From contig NW_027488365.1 in assembly GCF_051014445.1 (NCBI RefSeq), positions 44,836,001-44,900,000 on the forward strand: DNA of 64,000 bases. Reading direction: 5' to 3'. Position 1 is the stretch's first letter. Every line of letters begins with the position of its first letter. The notes under the pieces are model-generated. The model saw only the letters and a list, made by a program, of their open reading frames with translations. It made no database searches and was not told the origin of the DNA. The stretch is from Colletes latitarsis. Taxonomy: Eukaryota; Arthropoda; Insecta; Hymenoptera; Colletidae. Position numbers and translations under genes: made by a program. Below are positions 1 to 9,959 of the stretch, one piece after another.

Positions 1-177
1 CACCGGTTAGGTCTGGGTTAGGTCCGGGATATGCCCGCATCTGGCTCATGATTTTGCCTTCTTCGCATACTTGTTGGCCAGATCTTGGTTTTTTTTCGTG
101 TTTGAATCACGTAGTAATGTGGTAACAAACTGAAGCAGTCAATTAAACCTGGTTTCGATCAATATTTTAGAGGATAA

Positions 178-353
178 CACCGGTTTGGTCTGGGTTAGGT
201 CTGGGAACTGCGCGCATATGGCTTATACTTTCGCCTTTTTCGCAAACTTGTTGGCCAGATCCTGGGTATTTTCCGTGTTTGAACACGTAGTAATGTGGTA
301 ACACACTGAAGCGGTCAATTAAACCTGGTTTTGATCAATATTTCAGAGGATAA
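178..353 (+). repeat. Type B monomer, 176 bp, frame-breaking form
   Basis: B is one base shorter than the others: TTTGAACACG where most types read TTTGAATCACG and E reads TTTGAAACACG. It also has AACTGCGCGCATATGG (an NdeI-like CATATG), TATTTTCCG, GCGGTCAATT and the palindrome TTGATCAA. There are 42 complete one-base-short B monomers, including B hybrids, plus the partial at the right edge. B nearly always follows G. Its shared TATTTTCCG and TTTCAGAG suggest relationship to E. Because its length is not a multiple of three, each B resets any reading frame running through the array. This first copy alone has CACCGGTTTGG in place of CACCGGTTAGG. Confidence 0.95.
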
Positions 354-530
354 CACCGGTTAGGTCTGGGTTAGGTCTGGGATATGCGCGCATCTGGCTT
401 ATACTTTCGCCTTTTTCGCAAACTTGTTGGCCAGATCCTGGGTGTTTTTCGTGTTTGAATCACGTAGTAATGTGGTAACAAACTGAAGCAGTCAATAAAA
501 CCTGGTTTCGATCAATATTTTAGAGGATAA
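354..530 (+). repeat. Reference 177-bp monomer (type C), anatomy of the unit
   Basis: This copy serves as a guide to the unit. Unit positions 2-7 are the palindrome ACCGGT. Positions 7-28 are two 11-base direct repeats TTAGGTCTGGG. A short alternating palindrome TGCGCGCA follows (TGCCCGCA in the c family). The region around positions 80-100, beginning CCAGATCCTGGG and followed by a T-run and CGTGTTTG, carries most type-diagnostic differences. Then come the nearly invariant CACGTAGTAATGTGGTAA, a variable tail (AACA or CACA, AATTAAACC or AATAAAACC), and an AT-rich end with AATATTTTAGAGGATAA. The length of 177 equals 59 codons, so reading frames carry from one monomer into the next. Confidence 0.97.
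360..381 (+). repeat. Telomere-like 11-bp direct repeat in each monomer
   Basis: Two perfect copies of TTAGGTCTGGG lie back to back here, and the same pair (at times with CCGGG, GTGAGG or GATTGG variants in the second copy) opens every monomer of the window. TTAGG is the canonical arthropod telomere word. The pattern could be read as TTAGG alternating with TCTGGG. Whether it descends from telomerase-made DNA is inference. The 11-bp duplication itself is directly visible. Confidence 0.9.
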
Positions 531-1768
531 CACCGGTTAGGTCTGGGTTAGGTCTGAGATTTGCGCGCATCTGGCTTATACTTTCGCCTTTTTCGCAAAC
601 TTGTTGGCCAGATCCTGGGTTCTTTCCGTGTTTGAATCACGTAGTAATGTGGTAACACACTGAAGCAGTCGATAAAACCTGGTTTCGATCAATATTTTAG
701 AGGATAACACCGGTTAGGTCTGGGTTAGGTCTGGGATTTGCGCGCATCTGGCTTATACTTTCGCCTTTTTCGCAAACTTGTTGGCCAGATCCCGGATATT
801 TTCCGTGTTTGAAACACGTAGTAATGTGGTAACACACTGAAGCAGTCAATTAAACCTGGTTTCGATCAATATTTCAGAGGATAACACCGGTTAGGTCTGG
901 GTTAGGTCTGGGATATGCGCGCATCTGGCTTATACTTTCGCCTTTTTCGTAAACTTGTTGGCTAGATCCTGGGGCTTTTTCGTGTTTGTATCACGTAGTA
1001 ATGTGGTAACAAACTGAAGCAGTCAATTAAACCTGGTTTCGATCAATATTTTAGAGGATAACACCGGTTAGGTCTGGGTTAGGTCTGGGTTATGCCCGCA
1101 TCTGGCTCATGATTTTGCCTTCTTCGCATACTTGTTGGCCAGATCCTGGGGTTTGTTCGTCTTTGAATCACGTAGTAATGTGGTAACAAACTGAAGCAGT
1201 CAATAAAACCTGGTTTCGATCAATATTTTAGAGGATAACACCGGTTAGGTCTGGGTTAGGTCTGGGAACTGCGCGCATATGGCTTATACTTTCGCCTTTT
1301 TCGCAAACTTGTTGGCCAGATCCTGGGTATTTTCCGTGTTTGAACACGTAGTAATGTGGTAACACACTGAAGCGGTCAATTAAACCTGGTTTTGATCAAT
1401 ATTTCAGAGGATAACACCGGTTAGGTCTGGGTTAGGTCTGGGATATGCGCGCATCTGGCTTATACTTTCGCCTTCTTCGCATACTTGTTGGCCAGATCCT
1501 GGGTTTTTTTCGTGTTTGAATCACGTAGTAATGTGGTAACAAACTGAAGCAGTCAATTAAACCTGGTTTCGATCAATATTTTAGAGGATAACACCGGTTA
1601 GGTCTGGGTTAGGTCTGGGTTATGCCCGCATCTGGCTCATGATTTTGCCTTCTTCGCATACTTGTTGACCAGGTCCTGGGCTCTTTTCGTGTTTGAATCA
1701 CGTAGTAATGTGGTAATACACTGAAGCAGTCAATAAAACCTGGTTTCGATCAATATTTTAGAGGATAA

Positions 1769-1958
1769 CACCGGTTAGGTCTGGGTTAGGTCTGGGTTAT
1801 GCCCGCATCTGGCTCATGATTTTGCCTTCTTCGCATACTTGTTGGCCAGATCCCAGGATCTGTTCCCAGGGTTTGTTCGTCTTTGAATCACGTAGTAATG
1901 TGGTAACAAACTGAAGCAGTCAATAAAACCTGGTTTCGATCAATATTTTAGAGGATAA
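1769..1958 (+). repeat. Type J monomer, 190 bp, 13-base fold-back insertion
   Basis: After GGCCAGAT this monomer reads CCCAGGATCTGTTCCCAGGG where the related type G reads CCTGGGG. The inserted piece CCCAGGATCTG (1852-1862) is the exact reverse complement of CAGATCCTGGG, the text normally found at this place in the unit. It creates the near-perfect palindrome CAGATCCCAGGATCTG at 1847-1862. The same insertion sits in seven J monomers (1769, 6572, 11021, 18830, 20613, 25416, 61008) and six J2 monomers (2313, 7116, 11565, 21157, 25960, 30042). None occurs between 30232 and 61007. Confidence 0.95.
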
Positions 1959-2312
1959 CACCGGTTAGGTCTGGGTTAGGTCTGGGAACTGCGCGCATCT
2001 GGCTTATACTTTCGCCTTTTTCGCAAACTTGTTTGCCAGATCGTGGGTGTTTTTCGTGTTTGAATCACGTAGTAATGTGGTAACACACTGAAGCAGTCAA
2101 TTAAACCTGGTTTCGATCAATATTTTAGAGGATAACACCGGTTAGGTCTGGGTTAGGTCCGGGATATGCCCGCATCTGGCTCATGATTCTGCCTTCTTCG
2201 CATACTTGTTGGCCAGATCCTGGGGCTTTTTCGTGTTTGAATCACGTAGTAATGTGGTAACAAACTGAAGCAGTCAATTAAACCTGGTTTCGATCAATAT
2301 TTTAGAGGATAA

Positions 2313-2502
2313 CACCGGTTAGGTCTGGGTTAGGTCTGGGTTATGCCCGCATCTGGCTCATGATTTTGCCTTCTTCGCATACTTGTTGGCCAGATCCCAG
2401 GATCTGTTCCCAGGGTTTGTTCGTCTTTGAATCACGTAGTAATGTGGTAACAAACTGAACCAGTCAATAAAACCTGGTTTCGATCAATATTTTAGAGGAT
2501 AA
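2313..2502 (+). repeat. Type J2 monomer, 190 bp
   Basis: Same insertion as J but with GAACCAGTCAATAAAACC in the tail (J has GAAGCAG). It always lies between L and the E2-F2 pair: E2 has GGGATAGG in its head, and F2 carries an extra C (CGCCCTTTTTCG, 178 bp). The L-J2-E2-F2 cassette occurs six times (at 2136, 6939, 11388, 20980, 25783 and 29865) and behaves as an inherited linkage group. Confidence 0.93.
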
Positions 2503-4449
2503 CACCGGTTAGGTCTGGGATAGGTCTGGGATTTGCGCGCATCTGGCTTATACTTTCGCCTTTTTCGCAAACTTGTTGGCCAGATCCCGGATATTTTCCG
2601 TGTTTGAAACACGTAGTAATGTGGTAACACACTGAAGCAGTCAATTAAACCTGGTTTCGATCAATATTTCAGAGGATAACACCGGTTAGGTCTGGGTTAG
2701 GTCTGGGATATGCGCGCATCTGGCTTATACTTTCGCCCTTTTTCGTAAACTTGTTGGCTAGATCCTGGGGCTTTTTCGTGTTTGAATCACGTAGTAATGT
2801 GGTAACAAACTGAAGCAGTCAATTAAACCTGGTTTCGATCAATATTTTAGAGGATAACACCGGTTAGGTCTGGGTTAGGTCTGGGTTATGCCCGCATCTG
2901 GCTCATGATTTTGCCTTCTTCGCATACTTGTTGGCCAGATCCTGGGGTTTGTTCGTCTTTGAATCACGTAGTAATGTGGTAACAAACTGAAGCAGTCAAT
3001 AAAACCTGGTTTCGATCAATATTTTAGAGGATAACACCGGTTAGGTCTGGGTTAGGTCTGGGAACTGCGCGCATATGGCTTATACTTTCGCCTTTTTCGC
3101 AAACTTGTTGGCCAGATCCTGGGTATTTTCCGTGTTTGAACACGTAGTAATGTGGTAACACACTGAAGCGGTCAATTAAACCTGGTTTTGATCAATATTT
3201 CAGAGGATAACACCGGTTAGGTCTGGGTTAGGTCTGGGATATGCGCGCATCTGGCTTATACTTTCGCCTTCTTCGCATACTTGTTGGCCAGATCCTGGGT
3301 TTTTTTCGTGTTTGAATCACGTAGTAATGTGGTAACAAACTGAAGCAGTCAATTAAACCTGGTTTCGATCAATATTTTAGAGGATAACACCGGTTAGGTC
3401 TGGGTTAGGTCCGGGATATGCCCGCATCTGGCTCATGATTTTGCCTTCTTCGCATACTTGTTGGCCAGATCCTGGGTTTTTTTCGTGTTTGAATCACGTA
3501 GTAATGTGGTAACACACTGAAGCTGTCAATTAAACCTGGTTTCGATCAATATTTTAGAGGATAACACCGGTTAGGTCTGGGTGAGGTCTGGGTTATGCAC
3601 GCATCTGGCTCATGATTTTGCCTTCTTCGCATACTTGTTGGCCAGATCCTGGGTGTTTTTCGTGTTTGAATCACGTAGTAATGTGGTAACACACTGAAGC
3701 AGTCAATTAAACCTGGTTTCGATCAATATTTTAGAGGATAACACCGGTTAGGTCTGGGTTAGGTCCGGGATATGCCCGCATCTGGCTCATGATTCTGCCT
3801 TCTTCGCATACTTGTTGGCCAGATCCTGGGGCTTTTTCGTGTTTGAATCACGTAGTAATGTGGTAACACACTGAAGCAGTCAATTAAACCTGGTTTCGAT
3901 CAATATTTTAGAGGATAACACCGGTTAGGTCTGGGATTGGTCCGGGATATGCCCGCATCTGGCTCATGATTTTGCCTTCTTCGCATACTTGTTGGCCAGA
4001 TCCTGGGGTTTTTTCGTGTTTGAATCACGTAGTAATGTGGTAACAAACTGAAGCAGTCAATAAAACCTGGTTTCGATCAATATTTTAGAGGATAACACCG
4101 GTTAGGTCTGGGTTAGGTCTGAGACTTGCGCGCATCTGGCTTATACTTTCGCCTTTTTCGCAAACTTGTTGGCCAGATCCTGGGTTCTTTCCGTGTTTGA
4201 ATCACGTAGTAATGTGGTAACACACTGAAGCAGTCGATAAAACCTGGTTTCGATCAATATTTTAGAGGATAACACCGGTTAGGTCTGGGTTAGGTCTGGG
4301 ATTTGCGCGCATCTGGCTTATACTTTCGCCTTTTTCGCAAACTTGTTGGCCAGTTCCCGGATATCTTCCGTGTTTGAAACACGTAGTAATGTGGTAACAC
4401 ACTGAAGCAGTCAATTAAACCTGGTTTCGATCAATATTTCAGAGGATAA

Positions 4450-4803
4450 CACCGGTTAGGTCTGGGTTAGGTCTGGGATATGCGCGCATCTGGCTTATAC
4501 TTTCGCCATTTTCGTAAACTTGTTGGCTAGATCCTGGGTTTTTTTCGGGTTTGAATAACGCAGTTATGTGATACCACACTGAAGCAGTCAATTAAACCTG
4601 ATTTCGATCAATATTTTAGAGGATAACGCCGGTTAGGTCTGGGTTAGGTCTGGGTTATGCCCGCATCTGGCTCATGATTTTGCCTTTTTCGCAAACTTGT
4701 TGGCCAGATCCTGGGTGTTTTCCGTGTTTGAATCACGTAGTAATGTGGTAATACACTGAAGCAGTCAATAAAACCTGGTTTCCATCAATATTTTAGAGGA
4801 TAA
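4450..4803 (+). repeat. Diverged monomer pair P-Q, first copy
   Basis: P is an F-like monomer (CGTAAACTTGTTGGCTAG) with a cluster of changes not seen elsewhere except in its duplicate: CGCCATTTTCG, CGGGTTTGAATAACGCAG, TTATGTGATACC and CCTGATTTCG. Q starts with GCCGGT in place of ACCGGT and has a c head joined to the g-type text TTTTTCGCAAAC, plus TTTCCATCAA in its tail. It is the most diverged pair in the window and seems to have escaped homogenisation. Confidence 0.93.
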
Positions 4804-5510
4804 CACCGGTTAGGTCTGGGTTAGGTCCGGGATATGCCCGCATCTGGCTCATGATTTTGCCTTCTTCGCATACTTGTTGGCCAGATCTTGGTTTTTTTTC
4901 GTGTTTGAATCACGTAGTAATGTGGTAACAAACTGAAGCAGTCAATTAAACCTGGTTTCGATCAATATTTTAGAGGATAACACCGGTTAGGTCTGGGTTA
5001 GGTCTGGGAACTGCGCGCATATGGCTTATACTTTCGCCTTTTTCGCAAACTTGTTGGCCAGATCCTGGGTATTTTCCGTGTTTGAACACGTAGTAATGTG
5101 GTAACACACTGAAGCGGTCAATTAAACCTGGTTTTGATCAATATTTCAGAGGATAACACCGGTTAGGTCTGGGTTAGGTCTGGGATATGCGCGCATCTGG
5201 CTTATACTTTCGCCTTTTTCGCAAACTTGTTGGCCAGATCCTGGGTGTTTTTCGTGTTTGAATCACGTAGTAATGTGGTAACAAACTGAAGCAGTCAATA
5301 AAACCTGGTTTCGATCAATATTTTAGAGGATAACACCGGTTAGGTCTGGGTTAGGTCTGAGATTTGCGCGCATCTGGCTTATACTTTCGCCTTTTTCGCA
5401 AACTTGTTGGCCAGATCCTGGGTTCTTTCCGTGTTTGAATCACGTAGTAATGTGGTAACACACTGAAGCAGTCGATAAAACCTGGTTTCGATCAATATTT
5501 TAGAGGATAA
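4804..5510 (+). repeat. Lead-in A, B, C, D (copy of 1-707)
   Basis: Four monomers in the same order as the left edge, including the A-specific GATCTTGG and the C monomer with GGGTGTTTTTCG. The A-B-C-D set occurs three times (1, 4804, 23648), and at 4804 and 23648 it directly follows the P-Q pair, so Q-A is a fixed junction. Confidence 0.93.
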
Positions 5511-6041
5511 CACCGGTTAGGTCTGGGTTAGGTCTGGGATTTGCGCGCATCTGGCTTATACTTTCGCCTTTTTCGCAAACTTGTTGGCCAGATCCCGGAT
5601 ATTTTCCGTGTTTGAAACACGTAGTAATGTGGTAACACACTGAAGCAGTCAATTAAACCTGGTTTCGATCAATATTTCAGAGGATAACACCGGTTAGGTC
5701 TGGGTTAGGTCTGGGATATGCGCGCATCTGGCTTATACTTTCGCCTTTTTCGTAAACTTGTTGGCTAGATCCTGGGGCTTTTTCGTGTTTGTATCACGTA
5801 GTAATGTGGTAACAAACTGAAGCAGTCAATTAAACCTGGTTGCGATCAATATTTTAGAGGATAACACCGGTTAGGTCTGGGTTAGGTCTGGGTTATGCCC
5901 GCATCTGGCTCATGATTTTGCCTTCTTCGCATACTTGTTGGCCAGATCCTGGGGTTTGTTCGTCTTTGAATCACGTAGTAATGTGGTAACAAACTGAAGC
6001 AGTCAATAAAACCTGGTTTCGATCAATATTTTAGAGGATAA

Positions 6042-6217
6042 CACCGGTTAGGTCTGGGTTAGGTCTGGGAACTGCGCGCATATGGCTTATACTTTCGCCT
6101 TTTTCGCAAACTTGTTGGCCAGATCCTGGGTATTTTCCGTGTTTGAACACGTAGTAATGTGGTAACACACTGAAGCAGTCAATAAAACCTGGTTTCGATC
6201 AATATTTTAGAGGATAA
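6042..6217 (+). repeat. B/I hybrid monomer
   Basis: B through AACACGTAGTAATGTGG, then the tail AGCAGTCAATAAAACC and TTTTAGAG seen in I, followed by R. Since I is followed by R at 60477-60654, this hybrid records loss of H. The same hybrid occurs at 10491 and 24886. Confidence 0.85.
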
Positions 6218-9200
6218 CACCGGTTAGGTCTGGGTTAGGTCTGGGTTATGCCCGCATCTGGCTCATGATTTTGCCTTCTTCGCATACTTGTTGGCCAGAT
6301 CCTGGGGTTTTTTCGTGTTTGAATCACGTACTAATGTGGTAACACACTGAAGCAGTCAATTAATCCTGGTTTCGATCAATATTTTAGAGGATAACACCGG
6401 TTAGGTCTGGGTTAGGTCTGGGTTATGCCCGCATCTGGCTCATGATTTTGCCTTCTTCGCATACTTGTTGGCCAGATCCTGGTTTTTTTTCGTGTTTGAA
6501 TCACGTAGTAATGTGGTAACAAACTGAAGCAGTCAATTAAACCTGGTTTCGATCAATATTTTAGAGGATAACACCGGTTAGGTCTGGGTTAGGTCTGGGT
6601 TATGCCCGCATCTGGCTCATGATTTTGCCTTCTTCGCATACTTGTTGGCCAGATCCCAGGATCTGTTCCCAGGGTTTGTTCGTCTTTGAATCACGTAGTA
6701 ATGTGGTAACAAACTGAAGCAGTCAATAAAACCTGGTTTCGATCAATATTTTAGAGGATAACACCGGTTAGGTCTGGGTTAGGTCTGGGAACTGCGCGCA
6801 TCTGGCTTATACTTTCGCCTTTTTCGCAAACTTGTTTGCCAGATCGTGGGTGTTTTTCGTGTTTGAATCACGTAGTAATGTGGTAACACACTGAAGCAGT
6901 CAATTAAACCTGGTTTCGATCAATATTTTAGAGGATAACACCGGTTAGGTCTGGGTTAGGTCCGGGATATGCCCGCATCTGGCTCATGATTCTGCCTTCT
7001 TCGCATACTTGTTGGCCAGATCCTGGGGCTTTTTCGTGTTTGAATCACGTAGTAATGTGGTAACAAACTGAAGCAGTCAATTAAACCTGGTTTCGATCAA
7101 TATTTTAGAGGATAACACCGGTTAGGTCTGGGTTAGGTCTGGGTTATGCCCGCATCTGGCTCATGATTTTGCCTTCTTCGCATACTTGTTGGCCAGATCC
7201 CAGGATCTGTTCCCAGGGTTTGTTCGTCTTTGAATCACGTAGTAATGTGGTAACAAACTGAACCAGTCAATAAAACCTGGTTTCGATCAATATTTTAGAG
7301 GATAACACCGGTTAGGTCTGGGATAGGTCTGGGATTTGCGCGCATCTGGCTTATACTTTCGCCTTTTTCGCAAACTTGTTGGCCAGATCCCGGATATTTT
7401 CCGTCTTTGAAACACGTAGTAATGTGGTAACACACTGAAGCAGTCAATTAAACCTGGTTTCGATCAATATTTCAGAGGATAACACCGGTTAGGTCTGGGT
7501 TAGGTCTGGGATATGCGCGCATCTGGCTTATACTTTCGCCCTTTTTCGTAAACTTGTTGGCTAGATCCTGGGGCTTTTTCGTGTTTGAATCACGTAGTAA
7601 TGTGGTAACAAACTGAAGCAGTCAATTAAACCTGGTTTCGGTCAATATTTTAGAGGATAACACCGGTTAGGTCTGGGTTAGGTCTGGGTTATGCCCGCAT
7701 CTGGCTCATGATTTTGCCTTCTTCGCATACTTGTTGGCCAGATCCTGGGGTTTGTTCGTCTTTGAATCACGTAGTAATGTGGTAACAAACTGAAGCAATC
7801 AATAAAACCTGGTTTCGATCAATATTTTAGAGGATAACACCGGTTAGGTCTGGGTTAGGTCTGGGAACTGCGCGCATATGGCTTATACTTTCGCCTTTTT
7901 CGCAAACTTGTTGGCCAGATCCTGGGTATTTTCCGTGTTTGAACACGTAGTAATGTGGTAACACACTGAAGCGGTCAATTAAACCTGGTTTTGATCAATA
8001 TTTCAGAGGATAACACCGGTTAGGTCTGGGTTAGGTCTGGGATATGCGCGCATCTGGCTTATACTTTCGCCTTCTTCGCATACTTGTTGGCCAGATCCTG
8101 GGTTTTTTTCGTGTTTGAATCACGTAGTAATGTGGTAACAAACTGAAGCAGTCAATTAAACCTGGTTTCGATCAATATTTTAGAGGATAACACCGGTTAG
8201 GTCTGGGTTAGGTCCGGGATATGCCCGCATCTGGCTCATGATTTTGCCTTCTTCGCATACTTGTTGGCCAGATCCTGGGTTTTTTTCGTGTTTGAATCAC
8301 GTAGTAATGTGGTAACACACTGAAGCTGTCAATTAAACCTGGTTTCGATCAATATTTTAGAGGATAACACCGGTTAGGTCTGGGTGAGGTCTGGGTTATG
8401 CCCGCATCTGGCTCATGATTTTGCCTTCTTCGCATACTTGTTGGCCAGATCCTGGGTGTTTTTCGTGTTTGAATCACGTAGTAATGTGGTAACACACTGA
8501 AGCAGTCAATTAAACCTGGTTTCGATCAATATTTTAGAGGATAACACCGGTTAGGTCTGGGTTAGGTCCGGGATATGCCCGCATCTGGCTCATGATTCTG
8601 CCTTCTTCGCATACTTGTTGGCCAGATCCTGGGGCTTTTTCGTGTTTGAATCACGTAGTAATGTGGTAACACACTGAAGCAGTCAATTAAACCTGGTTTC
8701 GATCAATATTTTAGAGGATAACACCGGTTAGGTCTGGGATTGGTCCGGGATATGCCCGCATCTGGCTCATGATTTTGCCTTCTTCGCATACTTGTTGGCC
8801 AGATCCTGGGGTTTTTTCGTGTTTGAATCACGTAGTAATGTGGTAACAAACTGAAGCAGTCAATAAAACCTGGTTTCGATCAATATTTTAGAGGATAACA
8901 CCGGTTAGGTCTGGGTTAGGTCTGAGATTTGCGCGCATCTGGCTTATACTTTCGCCTTTTTCGCAAACTTGTAGGCCAGATCCTGGGTTCTTTCCGTGTT
9001 TGAATCACGTAGTAATGTGGTAACACACTGAAGCAGTCGATAAAACCTGGTTTCGATCAATATTTTAGAGGATAACACCGGTTAGGTCTGGGTTAGGTCT
9101 GGGATTTGCGCGCATCTGGCTTATACTTTCGCCTTTTTCGCAAACTTGTTGGCCAGATCCCGGATATTTTCCGTGTTTGAAACACGTAGTAATGTGGTAA

Positions 9201-9782
9201 CACACTGAAGCAGTCAATTAAACCTGGTTTCGATCAATATTTCAGAGGATAACACCGGTTAGGTCTGGGTTAGGTCTGGGATATGCGCGCATCTGGCTTA
9301 TACTTTCGCCTTTTTCGTAAACTTGTTGGCTAGATCCTGGGGCTTTTTCGTGTTTGAATCACGTAGTAATGAGGTAACAAACTGAAGCAGTCAATTAAAC
9401 CTGGTTTCGATCAATATTTTAGAGGATAACACCGGTTAGGTCTGGGTTAGGTCTGGGTTATGCCCGCATCTGGCTCATGATTTTGCCTTCTTCGCATACT
9501 TGTTGGCCAGATCCTGGGGTTTGTTCGTCTTTGAATCACGTAGTAATGTGGTAACAAACTGAAGCAGTCAATAAAACCTGGTTTCGATCAATATTTTGGA
9601 GGATAACACCGGTTAGGTCTGGGTTAGGTCTAGGAACTGCGCGCATATGGCTTATACTTTCGCCTTTTTCGCAAACTTGTTGGCCAGATCCTGGGTATTT
9701 TCCGTGTTTGAACACGTAGTAATGTGGTAACACACTGAAGCGGTCAATTAAACCTGGTTTTGATCAATATTTCAGAGGATAA

Positions 9783-9959
9783 CACCGGTTAGGTCTGGGT
9801 TAGGTCTGGGATATGCGCGCATCTGGCTTATACTTTCGCCTTCTTCGCATACTTGTTGGCCAGATCCTGGGTTCTTTCCGTGTTTGAATCACGTAGTAAT
9901 GTGGTAACACACTGAAGCAGTCGATAAAACCTGGTTTCGATCAATATTTTAGAGGATAA
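9783..9959 (+). repeat. H/D hybrid monomer, junction of the 4449-bp duplication
   Basis: Head and centre are H (CTTCTTCGCATAC, CCTGGG). From about 9872 onward it is D (TTCTTTCCG, CGATAAAACC), and E follows. It separates the two tandem 4449-bp copies, so the exchange can be placed within the shared CCAGATCCTGGG. Confidence 0.9.

Larger units (their letters stand above)
1..4803 (+). repeat. 27-monomer higher-order repeat
   Basis: Order: A, B, C, D, E, F, G, B, H, I (to 1768); J, K, L, J2, E2, F2, G, B, H (1769-3387); M, N, L2, O, D, E, P, Q (3388-4803). The F copy at 885 has TTTGTATCAC, shared with later F copies after A-B-C-D. The block ends with the diverged P-Q pair, after which A, B, C, D, E, F, G restart at 4804. 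The length is 27 x 177, plus two 13-base insertions, plus one base in F2, minus three B monomers, which equals 4803. The restart at 4804 is not a full second copy: it departs from this order at the eighth monomer. Confidence 0.93.
5511..9959 (+). repeat. 4449-bp, 25-monomer block, copy 1
   Basis: Order: E, F, G, B/I hybrid, R, S, J, K, L, J2, E2, F2 (5511-7660); G, B, H, M, N, L2, O, D, E (7661-9252); F with AATGAGGTAAC, G with TTTTGGAG, B with CTAGGAACTG, H/D hybrid (9253-9959). The last monomer starts as H and ends as D, which returns the order to E and begins copy 2. R is recognised by CACGTACTAATG and AATTAATCC. Confidence 0.93.

Noticed and set aside
1847..1862. Rho-independent terminator or operator at the J palindrome
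   Set aside because: The palindrome is part of a repeated satellite monomer with no adjoining gene. It is better explained as a fold-back insertion.
9536..9733. 65-residue minus-strand open frame, repeated at 13985, 16990, 28380, 32462, 36353, 42544, 45905, 46966, 50327, 52449 and 55809
   Set aside because: It spans the end of a G monomer and most of the next B. It is open only because one base change in G removes a TAA, and copies without that change are closed. There is no promoter or start context, and the sequence is plain satellite.
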